A stretch of 64,000 bases of DNA. Origin: Neoalteromonas facilis. GTDB taxonomy: Bacteria; Pseudomonadota; Gammaproteobacteria; Enterobacterales; Alteromonadaceae. Below are positions 9,926 to 18,810 of this stretch, piece by piece. Made by a program: the position numbers and the translations under genes. The stretch lies in the NCBI RefSeq assembly GCF_002807665.1, contig NZ_PEAY01000004.1:617856-681855 (forward strand), written 5' to 3'. The notes below the pieces were generated by a model that did not search any database, had not been told where the DNA came from, and was given only the letters and a program-made list of their open reading frames with translations. Position 1 is the stretch's first letter; the number at the start of each line of letters is the position of its first letter.

Positions 9926-10645
9926 ATGAGACAGGTTAAATTCAACACACATATATCCGGTCGATTCAATATTGAACTGGAAAACTTAAGAAATTCAGTC
10001 TTGACCATGGGCGGTGAAGTCGAGCAACAAATGGTTGACACTCTGCGCGCGATAAAAGAAAACAATGCCGGGTTAGCTGAGAAAGTGGTGCTTAATGATC
10101 TCAAAGTGAATTCGATGGAAGTACAGATCGATGAAGAGTGCATGCGGATTATTGCCAAACGTCATCCTACTGCCAGTGATTTGCGCCTGGTACTCACCAT
10201 TTCAAAAGCCACTACGGATATTGAGCGTATCGGGGACGAAATTGAGCGTATCGCTAAATTGGTGACCAAAGACAAACTTCCTGCCTCTGAAACCATCAAA
10301 AGCAGCATGTTAGCCATCGGTGAACATGTTGTTGCGATGATGAGAGGTACATTCAACGCATTTGCACGCCAAGATGAACATGCTGCGTTAGACGTTTACG
10401 AACAGGATGATCGCATAGATAAACAGTATAAACTTTTGTTGTCCTACACTTCCCAAGAAATGCAACAGCACTCGGAAATGATGGAGGACTGGCTGGAGGT
10501 ATTGTGGGCTTTAAGGGCGTTAGAAAGAATAGGCGATCGTTGTAAGAACATCTGTGAGTACGTTGTGTACTTAGCTGGGGGAGCCGATGTTAGACATGCA
10601 TCATTAGAAACCATGCAAAAGAAGATTGGAGAGCTCTCAGATTAA
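9926..10645 (+). CDS. phoU: Phosphate signalling regulator PhoU
   Basis: Cytoplasmic helical protein that couples the Pst transporter to the PhoR/PhoB two-component system and restrains phosphate uptake. The 239-residue protein has two PhoU repeats, each with the acidic metal-binding motif seen as ATTDIERIGDEIERIAKLV (about residues 93-111) and ALERIGDRCKNICEYVVYL (about 192-210). It closes the pstCAB-phoU operon; AGGTGA ahead of the ATG is a usable ribosome site. phoB and phoR are not in this window. Confidence 0.96.
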   Translation: MRQVKFNTHISGRFNIELENLRNSVLTMGGEVEQQMVDTLRAIKENNAGLAEKVVLNDLKVNSMEVQIDEECMRIIAKRHPTASDLRLVLTISKATTDIERIGDEIERIAKLVTKDKLPASETIKSSMLAIGEHVVAMMRGTFNAFARQDEHAALDVYEQDDRIDKQYKLLLSYTSQEMQQHSEMMEDWLEVLWALRALERIGDRCKNICEYVVYLAGGADVRHASLETMQKKIGELSD

Positions 10646-10805
10646 AGTTTTCGATAAATAAACTATGGCTTCTCGCTTCATTACGGTATTATGCGCGGCG
10701 GATTGTATAGAGTGAATCTAATTCAACGGCAATTTTATGATTTTAAATTTTAAACAAAAAAGCTTGAGTGCTTCCTGTTTTAATCGGTAATAAGGATTAG
10801 GTAAA

Positions 10806-12077
10806 GTGGATATTATACAGAGCTACGGCCTTATTCTTATTATTTTGGCTGCGGTATTCGGTTTCATCATGGCATGGGGTATAGGTGCAAATGATGTTGC
10901 TAATGCTATGGGAACGTCGGTAGGTTCGAAAGCTTTGACGATCAAGCAAGCTATCTTGATTGCAATGGTATTTGAATTCGCTGGGGCGTATTTAGCCGGA
11001 GGGGAAGTAACATCAACGATTCGTAAAGGCATTATTGATGCTGACTACTTTATTCCAACTCCGGAATACCTTGTTCTAGGTATGATTGCTTCATTACTGG
11101 CAGCTGGGATCTGGCTGGCAGTCGCTTCATTCAAAGGTTGGCCAGTATCGACTACACACTCCATCATTGGCGCTATTGTTGGCTTTACGGCCGTAGGTGT
11201 AAGTGCTGAAGCCGTAGCGTGGAGTAAAGTTGGTGGGATTGTAGGCAGTTGGATTATTACACCAGCGATATCTGGAATCATCGCTTATGCGATATTTGTT
11301 AGTGCTGATAAGCTGATTTTTCAAGCTAAAACGCCTTTTCAAAATGCCAAACGGTACGTTCCAATGTATATGGGACTTGCCGGCTTTGTGATGTCTTTGG
11401 TGACAATCAAAAAGGGCTTGAAGCATGTTGGCCTGGGTCTTCCAGACGCTCAAGGCTACATGTTAGCAGTCGTTATCGCTATTGGGATAGCTTTCTTAGG
11501 GGTTTGGTTAATAAATCGTATTAAATTCGAAGCGAATGATACGAGGGAACATCAACAGGCTAATATTGAGAAAATTTTCGCGATTTTAATGGTCGTGACA
11601 GCTTGTTGTATGGCTTTTGCTCATGGTTCGAATGACGTTGCTAACGCAATCGGTCCTCTTGCTGCAGTTGTCAGCGTTGTAAGCAATGAAGGACAGATTA
11701 GTTCTAAAGCTGCTCTCGCATGGTGGGTGTTACCACTCGGCGGGATTGGTATTGTTGCCGGCTTGGCTTTATTTGGTCAGCGCGTGATTAAAACCATAGG
11801 TCAAGGGATTACCCATTTAACACCTAGCCGTGGCTTTGCTGCTGAAATGGCCGCTGCTACAACAGTGGTTATAGCCTCTGGTACAGGGTTACCTATTTCA
11901 ACAACGCAAACGCTTGTTGGTGCTGTGCTAGGTGTAGGTTTAGCGCGAGGTGTTTCGGCGCTTAACTTTGGCGTTATTCGCACGATATTAGTGTCATGGG
12001 TGGTTACTCTGCCTGCTGGTGCTGGCCTTGCGATTGTATTCTTCTTTGCGCTTAAATTTGCCTTTGGTGTTGTTTAA
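10806..12077 (+). CDS. pit: PiT-family low-affinity inorganic phosphate transporter
   Basis: Inner-membrane symporter for metal-phosphate or phosphate with a cation. The protein (423 residues) carries the two PiT signature repeats in inverted halves: GANDVANAMGTSVGS near residue 27 and HGSNDVANAIGPLAAV near residue 275, with about ten hydrophobic segments. GTG is the start, 8 bases behind AAGGAT. It is separated from phoU by 160 bases, so it probably has its own promoter. Unlike many PhoU-linked Pit systems there is no PhoU-like Pit accessory gene. A perfect hairpin overlaps the stop codon. Confidence 0.93.
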   Translation: MDIIQSYGLILIILAAVFGFIMAWGIGANDVANAMGTSVGSKALTIKQAILIAMVFEFAGAYLAGGEVTSTIRKGIIDADYFIPTPEYLVLGMIASLLAAGIWLAVASFKGWPVSTTHSIIGAIVGFTAVGVSAEAVAWSKVGGIVGSWIITPAISGIIAYAIFVSADKLIFQAKTPFQNAKRYVPMYMGLAGFVMSLVTIKKGLKHVGLGLPDAQGYMLAVVIAIGIAFLGVWLINRIKFEANDTREHQQANIEKIFAILMVVTACCMAFAHGSNDVANAIGPLAAVVSVVSNEGQISSKAALAWWVLPLGGIGIVAGLALFGQRVIKTIGQGITHLTPSRGFAAEMAAATTVVIASGTGLPISTTQTLVGAVLGVGLARGVSALNFGVIRTILVSWVVTLPAGAGLAIVFFFALKFAFGVV

Positions 12078-12090
12078 AACAACACCAAAG
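12062..12090. terminator. Long hairpin overlapping the pit stop codon
   Basis: Two perfect 14-base arms, CTTTGGTGTTGTTT and AAACAACACCAAAG, are separated by a single A, and the TAA stop (12075-12077) lies at the centre. No T-run follows, so it may act as an mRNA 3'-end stabiliser or Rho-assisted end rather than a classic terminator. Confidence 0.55.
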
Positions 12091-12162
12091 TCCTCATTTA
12101 GTTGGATTTTCTATTTAGGTTCGTTAATCTATTAACATTTAACTGTTTAATAGATTGCATCA

Positions 12163-13074
12163 ATGAAATGGCCTAACCTTAAACATCTGCATTATCTCGT
12201 AGTGCTGCATCAAGAGCAGCACTTTCACAGAGCTGCTGAACGTTGTCATGTAACCCAATCGACACTCAGCACTGCTATTCAAAACCTTGAAGAGCATTTT
12301 GGTGCTCAATTGCTTGAACGCGAACATAAGTCATTTGTGTTTTCGGCGTATGGCCTTGAAATAGTTGAGCGCAGTAAACGGATCATCAATGAAGCTCGTG
12401 AGCTCATGGAGTACGCTACACATGCCGGTGATTGGAGACGCGGAAGCTTAAAGTTAGGTGTGATCCCAACCATCGCGCCCTTCTTGTTTGAAGGCGTGAT
12501 CAAATCAATTAGAAGGATCTATCCAGAACTCGCCCTGCATTTACAAGAAGACACTACTGATAATTTGCTCGAACAGCTTAATGAAGGTGTTCTCGACTTA
12601 CTGATCTTAGCGCTGCCGTTTGAGACGCCGGGATGCAAACAATTAGTGATTGGGCATGATCCATTCCATTTAGTTATGCACCGTTCAGCCTATACTGGTG
12701 ACAACCAAAAAATAGAGGTACAAAATCTGCCTAAAAACAGCATCTTTTTGCTGCAGCAGGAACATTGTATGACTGGACACGCGGTAAGCGCATGCGGGCT
12801 CAAATATAGCGAGCAGGTTAATAGCTTGGCAGCATCATCACTACATACGCTGGTTCAATTAGCTAACGCAAAATTAGGCTATACCTTTATTCCTGAAATG
12901 GCGCTGCAGCAAGATATTCTAGAAAAGTCAGAATTAATCGCGCTGCCTGCAGAAGATAATGCGTTTAGAGAAATTGGCCTGGTGTGGCGAAATGGCACCA
13001 CACGGGTACAGCTTTTCCGTTCACTGGCAGAGTGCCTCGCACCTTTGATGCCAGTGGATACACTCACTCAATAG
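12163..13074 (+). CDS. oxyR: Hydrogen-peroxide sensor OxyR (LysR family)
   Basis: LysR-type activator of peroxide defence genes. An N-terminal winged helix (residues about 4-62, with FHRAAERCHVTQSTLSTAIQ) is followed by the substrate-type regulatory domain. The two redox cysteines are present at C202 and C211 in EHCMTGHAVSACG, nine residues apart exactly as C199 and C208 of E. coli OxyR. Length 303 residues matches the family (305). It is monocistronic: a hairpin precedes it and an AT-rich inverted repeat follows. No catalase or ahpC is next to it, so it is likely a global rather than local regulator. Confidence 0.94.
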   Translation: MKWPNLKHLHYLVVLHQEQHFHRAAERCHVTQSTLSTAIQNLEEHFGAQLLEREHKSFVFSAYGLEIVERSKRIINEARELMEYATHAGDWRRGSLKLGVIPTIAPFLFEGVIKSIRRIYPELALHLQEDTTDNLLEQLNEGVLDLLILALPFETPGCKQLVIGHDPFHLVMHRSAYTGDNQKIEVQNLPKNSIFLLQQEHCMTGHAVSACGLKYSEQVNSLAASSLHTLVQLANAKLGYTFIPEMALQQDILEKSELIALPAEDNAFREIGLVWRNGTTRVQLFRSLAECLAPLMPVDTLTQ

Positions 13075-13087
13075 CAATACGCAAAAA

Positions 13088-13129
13088 TAGGCTAAAAAAA
13101 ATGAAAAAATTTCAAACTTTTTTAGCCTA
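13088..13129. repeat. 12-bp perfect inverted repeat after oxyR
   Basis: TAGGCTAAAAAA at 13088-13099 and TTTTTTAGCCTA at 13118-13129 flank an 18-base AT-rich loop. The position just after oxyR and the T-rich right arm suit a transcription terminator; it also lies 45 bases before the ECF sigma start, so an operator role is possible. Confidence 0.5.
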
Positions 13130-13173
13130 CCTTTCGACTTTACTACTACACAATCAACAACAGGACGATTTGG

Positions 13174-13722
13174 GTGTTCACCACAACCGATGAACAACTA
13201 ATTAAAAAGGCGTTAGGTGGTAGCAAGAAAGCGTGGTTTTCGCTCATTAGCCGCTACGAGAAATCGCTGTTTAATTACGGTATCAGAATGACTGGTAGTC
13301 GTGATGACAGTCTCGATTTAATGCAGGACATTTTCGTATCAGTGTTTCGCAACCTCGCCAGCTATCAAGGAACGGGCTCATTTAAGAGTTGGTTATTTAG
13401 AATAGCGCATTATCGCTGTATCGAGTTTTATCGTCGGCGCAAACCGCATGTCAGTTTGGATGATACGCCAGAGCCTGAGGCAGACTTTCACTCGCAATCG
13501 CCAGAATGCGAAATGCAGAGTAATCAAAGTCAGGCCCAAGTATTAATGGCTATGCAACTGTTACCGGTAAACCAGCGTGCCGTAGTGGAACTTAAATTTT
13601 TTGGTCAATTTACGTTTGAGGAAATTGCTGATCAGTTGGGGATCTCACCTAACACTGTAAAGTCGCGTCTTTACACGGCATTAGACAAACTTAAGGGTCA
13701 TTTGGAGGTTGAATATGTCTAA
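13174..13722 (+). CDS. ECF-type RNA polymerase sigma factor
   Basis: Alternative sigma factor of the extracytoplasmic function group, 182 residues. Region 2 spans about residues 20-85, with DDSLDLMQDIFVSVFRNL and SFKSWLFRIAHYRCIEFYRRRK; region 4 spans about 125-178, with the helix-turn-helix FTFEEIADQLGISPNTVKSR. The start is GTG at 13174, behind AGGA. It overlaps the next gene by 8 bases, and that gene encodes a protein with an N-terminal cytoplasmic part and one membrane segment, as expected for a cognate anti-sigma factor. The signal it answers to is not evident from the sequence. Confidence 0.92.
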   Translation: MFTTTDEQLIKKALGGSKKAWFSLISRYEKSLFNYGIRMTGSRDDSLDLMQDIFVSVFRNLASYQGTGSFKSWLFRIAHYRCIEFYRRRKPHVSLDDTPEPEADFHSQSPECEMQSNQSQAQVLMAMQLLPVNQRAVVELKFFGQFTFEEIADQLGISPNTVKSRLYTALDKLKGHLEVEYV

Positions 13723-14398
13723 GGATTATCAATCAGAATTATTTTCAGCTTGGTTGGATGACCGGTTGAGTCATGAACAGCGCCAAGAGTTTGAAGCGCT
13801 GTGTATCAGTGATGCTGCATTTTCAGCACGCGTCGCAAACGCAAATCATATCAAGATAGTCAGTGATGCGTATCATCCTGAAGAGGTGCCTGCATGGAAT
13901 CGTGAAGCCACCTTTGATATGCCGCAATCGTTGCCTTGGTGGCAGTCACCTAAATTAGCGTTGTCATCCTTTGCATGTTCCGCTTTTGCAATTGTTTTGG
14001 CCTTGAGCAACGTGCAAGTGTCGGTCACTGATGATGGTGTGAATGTTGGCTTTGCTGAACGGGTAACCAACGCCCAGATCGACGCATTGGTAGCCCAACG
14101 CATTCAAGATTATCAAGATAATAATCAAGCCATGTTTGCCCAATATGTTGACGCATTAAACCGTCAACAACAGGAAAGCAGTGTGCAGCTTACAGAATAT
14201 TTGCTGTCATCGAGTCGACAGGAGCGGCGCGAAGATTTCGCAGAACTGGTTAAGTTTCTGAACGAGCAGCGTAGCGATGATCAACTGTTTTACGCACGTC
14301 AATTGAACAACTTACAACAAGAAATCTATGCGCAAAATGGTATCCGCGCAAACGTACCGACTATCAACGCTGATCAAAGTCAGCTACCGAATGAATAA
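13715..14398 (+). CDS. Putative membrane anti-sigma factor
   Basis: A protein of 227 residues that starts at ATG 13715, six bases after GGAGG; an in-frame TTG at 13709 is less likely. Residues about 1-55 (ending near EEVPAW) form an acidic cytoplasmic helical domain of the type that binds sigma factors, with the opening pattern SAWLDDRLSHEQRQEFEAL. One hydrophobic segment lies at about 78-97, then a glutamine-rich helical periplasmic region to the C-terminus. The zinc-binding H-x3-C-x2-C motif of ZAS anti-sigma factors is absent. The role is inferred from topology and from translational overlap with the sigma gene; the family itself was not recognised. Confidence 0.7.
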   Translation: MSKDYQSELFSAWLDDRLSHEQRQEFEALCISDAAFSARVANANHIKIVSDAYHPEEVPAWNREATFDMPQSLPWWQSPKLALSSFACSAFAIVLALSNVQVSVTDDGVNVGFAERVTNAQIDALVAQRIQDYQDNNQAMFAQYVDALNRQQQESSVQLTEYLLSSSRQERREDFAELVKFLNEQRSDDQLFYARQLNNLQQEIYAQNGIRANVPTINADQSQLPNE

Positions 14399-14411
14399 TG
14401 TGGAGTTTATG

Positions 14412-15326
14412 ATGAAATTTAAATTAATTACGACAGGCCTTTTGGCGCTTTCTGCAACCTTTACCTCGGTAGCAGCAACCAACTATGCCAATCTAAGCAA
14501 AGAGCTGGAAATTATGGATAGTGTTTTAGTGACGTCTCTACGGCAGTCTTCAAACGAATCTATGGTTCGGTTTAGAAGCATAGAAACGAGCTACCTAGCT
14601 GGCCAAGGTGTTGTTTTTGAAGTTAACACCAGCCGCAGAGGGTGGGGGATAGAGTTAGATATTCGACAATTTATTCCCAGTGTGCCGGTGGCGCCCGCTG
14701 CACCCGTAATGAGAAGTTCGGACGAAGATGGAATGAGCTTTGAAGTATCAGAAGAATGGGAAGAGTACATTGAAAACACCGTACAGTCTTTTGAAGACGC
14801 ATTTCGAGCTAACAATGAACAAATGCGAGATGTTAGAGATAATGTACGTGATCTTGAGTGGGAAACACGTGAATTAGAGCGCAGACAACGTGATCTTAAT
14901 TTCGAATTGCGAACAGCCGTAAATGAGCGCAAAGCTGAAGTTGAAGAAGAGCTGAAACAAATCCGCAAAGAAGCGGCAAAGCTTGAGGAGAAAAAACAAG
15001 AGCTGAACAAATATGCGGAAACTATTGAAGCAGAGCAAAAAGAGCAGGTTGAAAAGCAGCGCCTAGCCAAAGAACAAGCCAATAAGGCCTTTTTATCATC
15101 TTTCGAAGACATGATTGGTGACACACTATGCCGCTTTGGAGCAGGACTACGCGCGCTGCCAAAAGATGAGCATATTAGTTTTGTGCTGAAAGAGTTTGAT
15201 ACCGATGAGCGTCGTAAGGCTCAAGATAGAGTATATGTGTTCGCGCAGTCCCAAATTAGAGCGTGCGTACAAGAGAAAATCGATGCAAAAGAACTGTTAG
15301 CACAAGCCGTTGTGTATAACTTCTAG
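14412..15326 (+). CDS. Secreted coiled-coil protein of the ECF operon
   Basis: The 304-residue protein begins at ATG 14412, six bases after GGAG; ATG 14409 is next best. A signal peptide (residues 1 to about 22, ending TSVAA) is clear. The first 120 residues look compact. Residues about 125-240 are a long, strongly charged coiled coil, rich in E, R, K and Q (for example RELERRQRDLNFELRTA). A C-terminal globular part contains two cysteines (DTLCRFG and RACVQEK). It lies 13 bases after the anti-sigma gene, so the three genes form one operon. No function is recognised; a periplasmic sensor or effector of the sigma circuit is a guess from position. Confidence 0.7.
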   Translation: MKFKLITTGLLALSATFTSVAATNYANLSKELEIMDSVLVTSLRQSSNESMVRFRSIETSYLAGQGVVFEVNTSRRGWGIELDIRQFIPSVPVAPAAPVMRSSDEDGMSFEVSEEWEEYIENTVQSFEDAFRANNEQMRDVRDNVRDLEWETRELERRQRDLNFELRTAVNERKAEVEEELKQIRKEAAKLEEKKQELNKYAETIEAEQKEQVEKQRLAKEQANKAFLSSFEDMIGDTLCRFGAGLRALPKDEHISFVLKEFDTDERRKAQDRVYVFAQSQIRACVQEKIDAKELLAQAVVYNF

Positions 15327-15340
15327 TCTCAACGCTAAAG

Positions 15341-15364
15341 ACCGCCTAACGCCAGTTAGGCGGT
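15341..15364 (+). terminator. Hairpin ending the ECF operon
   Basis: ACCGCCTAAC and GTTAGGCGGT make a 10-bp perfect stem around GCCA, 14 bases after the stop codon. No T-run follows, so termination strength is uncertain. Confidence 0.65.
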
Positions 15365-15470
15365 GCCCTCGCAACAACATCTCTTCATCAATAAAACAAA
15401 TTTACTCGAAATGAGACCTAATTCCCCATTTTTGCGTATAGTCTTTTAAAGCCCAAAATGATGAAACACT

Positions 15471-16382
15471 ATGACTGAGCAAACTAACAAGCAAGTTCTT
15501 AAGGCCGACAATATCCCGCAAGAAGCGTTTGATTGGTATGACGATTATGCACACGGCGACATGTCACGCAGACGATTTGTGCAGTTGTTGGCAACCCTGC
15601 CTGTAGCAGGTATTACGCTCGGTACGATAACCAGTGCGCTCACCCCAAATTATGCCTTGGCTGAACAAGTAAGTTTCAATCACCCTGGCATCAGAGCTCG
15701 ATATGAAACATTCGAATCACCTTCATCACATAAACAAGGAAAAGGTTACTGGGTTGCCCCTAAAGATGTAACAGAGCCTCTGCCTGCTGTGTTAGTTGTG
15801 CATGAGAATAGAGGTTTGAATCCTTACATCAAGGACGTAGCACGACGGTTAGCCCTTCATGGTTATGTAGCATTCGCGCCCGATGCACTGCATCCATTGG
15901 GCGGATATCCCGGCAATGATGATGAGGGGCGAGCCATGCAAAGAAGTCTTGAGCGTAGCGATATTGAAATGGATTTTATGGCTGCTGCTGATTGGCTAAA
16001 GGCGTCAAGTAAAACGACAAGCAAAGTTGGAGTCGTTGGGTTTTGCTTTGGCGGGTACATCAGTAATTTGCTCGCGGCGACTAAGGCCGATGTTATCAGT
16101 GCAGCCGTTCCTTATTATGGCACGCCAGCATCACCTGAACTCCAAGCACGGGTCAAAGGCCCTCTGCTGCTACATTTCGCTGAAATGGACAAACGAGTCA
16201 ATGCGACATGGCCAGACTATCAAGCCATTTTAGACAAACATGACGTGCCCTATGACGCTCATGTATATGCTGGCGCGCAACATGGGTTTCACAATGACTC
16301 AACTAGTCGCTATAGCGCGAATGATGCAGAACTATCATGGCAACGCACGCTAGCCTTTTTTGATTCTCAGCTTAAAAGTTAA
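15471..16382 (+). CDS. Tat-exported dienelactone hydrolase-family protein
   Basis: Alpha/beta hydrolase of the dienelactone hydrolase (carboxymethylenebutenolidase) family, 303 residues. An N-terminal segment contains the twin-arginine motif SRRRFVQLL (about residues 32-40), followed by a hydrophobic stretch ending in NYALA, which indicates folded export to the periplasm. The catalytic set looks complete: nucleophile cysteine in GFCFGG, aspartate in the LHFAEMDKRV strand and histidine in AQHGFHND; the HENRGL loop is also typical. The long stretch before the twin arginines is unusual but common in this Tat-exported subgroup. Substrate unknown. It stands alone between hairpins. Confidence 0.88.
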   Translation: MTEQTNKQVLKADNIPQEAFDWYDDYAHGDMSRRRFVQLLATLPVAGITLGTITSALTPNYALAEQVSFNHPGIRARYETFESPSSHKQGKGYWVAPKDVTEPLPAVLVVHENRGLNPYIKDVARRLALHGYVAFAPDALHPLGGYPGNDDEGRAMQRSLERSDIEMDFMAAADWLKASSKTTSKVGVVGFCFGGYISNLLAATKADVISAAVPYYGTPASPELQARVKGPLLLHFAEMDKRVNATWPDYQAILDKHDVPYDAHVYAGAQHGFHNDSTSRYSANDAELSWQRTLAFFDSQLKS

Positions 16383-16533
16383 TACCTACCGTAAGGTCGC
16401 GTTCCGACATTACTACAGAGGTTCCTTTAGTAGCAGTATAAGCATGCTCCCAGCCAATTCAGTTGGGCGGCACCAATAAGGCGCATAAGCGAATAATGGT
16501 TCGGACGCTCTGTTAATGCTTTTTGCTTAAATG

Positions 16534-16553
16534 GCAGTCCTGTTCAGGACTGC
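16534..16553. repeat. 9-bp perfect inverted repeat in a 280-base gap
   Basis: GCAGTCCTG and CAGGACTGC are separated by only TT. The gap 16383-16662 holds no open frame of note; a weaker GGGG-TAAAT-GCCC pair follows at about 16567. This could be an operator or part of a small RNA; I see no clear promoter or T-run terminator. Confidence 0.45.
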
Positions 16554-16662
16554 TTGGCGGCTGCTGAGGGGTAAATGCCCTTTAATCCAAAAGTACTCGC
16601 TTTTTTCTTTTTTCGTCTATTGTAAATACATATCCCTTGATGTTTATCGGCAGTAGGAAACA

Positions 16663-18663
16663 TTGAAACAAGCAAACCTGAGTCAGCGATTGTCCCAAAG
16701 TGATGTGGCAACTTTAATGCGTCAAATGATGTGGCGCATTGAAGATGGTATTTGCATTATCGATGAGAATTTCAATATTGTTGAGTCAAATCAGACGTTT
16801 GCAGATATGTTAGGGTATTCCTATGAAGAACTAATGACACTGCATATATGGGATTGGGAAGCAAACTTTACGGAGCAAGATATTCGACAGATGTTTCCTG
16901 ATTTTGCCGAGCTGCAAACAACCTTTCAGACTTTGCATAGACGAAAAGACGGTTCTGAATATATTGCCAATATCACCGCAGGTGGCACTGCTTTTAAAGG
17001 CGAGTCATATGCATTTTGCATCGTAAAAGATGTCACTAAACATGCCATAGTAGAACGTGAGTTAATAGAACTTAGGCAAGCGGTCGATCAAGCCAATGAC
17101 TGCGTGTTTATGTTCGATCCTGAAACTTTGCTGTTTACCTATACCAATCAAGGTGCAGAGAAACAAGTCGGGTATTCATCGGAAGAGCTATCGCGAATGA
17201 CCCCCGTCGATATCAAGCCTAACTTTACGGAACCCCAATTCAGAGAGCTTGTGCAATATATGTTTGAACACCAGATGTATGTTCACAGATTCGAGACCGT
17301 GCATAGACATAAAGATGGCCATGATGTTGATGTTAGTATCAATTTGCAATTGATCCGTTCCCAGCAAGGTAGGGATAAATTTATTGCTATCGTGCGAGAT
17401 ATAACCGAAGAGAAGCGTTTGCAACGTGAGCTAGTTGAGCATAGAGATAACTTGGCAAAGTTAGTCGATGAAAAAACCTATGATTTAAAATTAGCCAAAG
17501 AAAAAGCAGAAGCTGCAAACTTAGCGAAAACTCTGTTCTTGGCCAATATGTCACATGAAATACGTACACCTATAAATGCTATTAATGGCTACGCCACCCT
17601 GCTGAATGAGGGCAAAATAGATCAATCAGAACGTCACTATGTCGACAAAATAAAAATCGCGAGTATGCATTTGCTCGACATGTTGAGCTCAGTATTAGAT
17701 CTTTCCAAAATTGAATCAAATGCATTCGAACTCAAACACGAGCCACTTTCGGTTCGAGAACTATTGTCAGGCACATCGGCGATAATTGGCGATTCAGCAG
17801 CGCAAAAAGGGATAGAAGTTGAAATTGATGTTGGATTTGAAGAAGACCGCTTTATAGGTGACAAAGCCAGTCTTCAGCAAGCGTTGCTGAACTACGCGTC
17901 AAACGCAGTTAAATTTACAGAGCAAGGGAAAATCATTATTCGCGCAAGTATGCTGGAGAGATCTACAAAAACTACGCTACTGCAGTTTGAAGTAATAGAT
18001 ACGGGTATCGGAATAGAACAACCTCAATTGGAAACACTGTTCGAGGCGTTTGAACAATTAGATAATAGCTTTACCCGAGCTCACAGTGGAGCTGGATTAG
18101 GTTTAGCCATTTCCAGAAAGTTAGCCCGCTTAAATGGTGGCGATGCAGGCGCATCTTCAATACCCGGCGAAGGGAGTACTTTTTGGTTTACGTGCAGATT
18201 AGAGCTTGATACAACCAGCCTGCATTCTGAACAATCATTATCGCCTTCGGATATTTTGGCAGCGTTGAATTCTGAATTGCGAGGGCACAACATTCTGATC
18301 GTGGATGATGAGCCTGCAAATGCCGAGATTTTGGCCACATTTTTAGCTGATATGGCAGGCCAGAATGTCACTACAGTGAACAATGGAGAGTTAGCCGTTA
18401 ATGCGGCACAGAACCAATCCTTTGACTTGATTTTGATGGACATTCAGATGCCGGTAATGGATGGGGTGACTGCCGCAAGACACATAAGGAATATTCAGAG
18501 TTCGAGCTCACCGCCTATTGTGGCCTTAACCGGAAACGCTTTTTTTGAATCCGAATTGGGCGATGACGACGTTCTCTTTACCTCTGTTATTACCAAGCCG
18601 TTTCACGCTGATGACATTTTTGCTGTCACTCACAAGGTATTATTACAATTGGAAGCGATTTAG
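16663..18663 (+). CDS. Hybrid sensor histidine kinase (PAS-PAS-HisKA-HATPase-REC)
   Basis: Cytoplasmic hybrid kinase of 666 residues with no membrane segment. Two PAS sensor domains (about residues 15-130 and 135-250, each ending in a PAC-type DVTK or DITEEK) lead into a short coiled coil. The HisKA domain has the phospho-acceptor H298 in ANMSHEIRTPINAINGY. The ATPase domain carries DTGIGIEQ and GAGLGLAIS. The C-terminal receiver (about 545-660) has VDDE and the phospho-acceptor aspartate in LMDIQMPVMDG. No Hpt domain is fused, so a separate phosphotransfer protein or response regulator is expected. Start TTG 16663 is set by TAGGAAA just upstream. Gene stands alone; the signal is unknown. Confidence 0.92.
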   Translation: MKQANLSQRLSQSDVATLMRQMMWRIEDGICIIDENFNIVESNQTFADMLGYSYEELMTLHIWDWEANFTEQDIRQMFPDFAELQTTFQTLHRRKDGSEYIANITAGGTAFKGESYAFCIVKDVTKHAIVERELIELRQAVDQANDCVFMFDPETLLFTYTNQGAEKQVGYSSEELSRMTPVDIKPNFTEPQFRELVQYMFEHQMYVHRFETVHRHKDGHDVDVSINLQLIRSQQGRDKFIAIVRDITEEKRLQRELVEHRDNLAKLVDEKTYDLKLAKEKAEAANLAKTLFLANMSHEIRTPINAINGYATLLNEGKIDQSERHYVDKIKIASMHLLDMLSSVLDLSKIESNAFELKHEPLSVRELLSGTSAIIGDSAAQKGIEVEIDVGFEEDRFIGDKASLQQALLNYASNAVKFTEQGKIIIRASMLERSTKTTLLQFEVIDTGIGIEQPQLETLFEAFEQLDNSFTRAHSGAGLGLAISRKLARLNGGDAGASSIPGEGSTFWFTCRLELDTTSLHSEQSLSPSDILAALNSELRGHNILIVDDEPANAEILATFLADMAGQNVTTVNNGELAVNAAQNQSFDLILMDIQMPVMDGVTAARHIRNIQSSSSPPIVALTGNAFFESELGDDDVLFTSVITKPFHADDIFAVTHKVLLQLEAI

Positions 18664-18810
18664 CTTAAGTAGAGCTTTATAACACTGCTGTATCTTAGAG
18701 AAAAAATCAATACACCTTGCGAGCAATACAGACCAAATCGCGGGAAATGCTTTCAATGACTTATTTCTTAATGTCATGCCTGCATCGAGATGTTGCCCTT
18801 ACCAAAGTCT

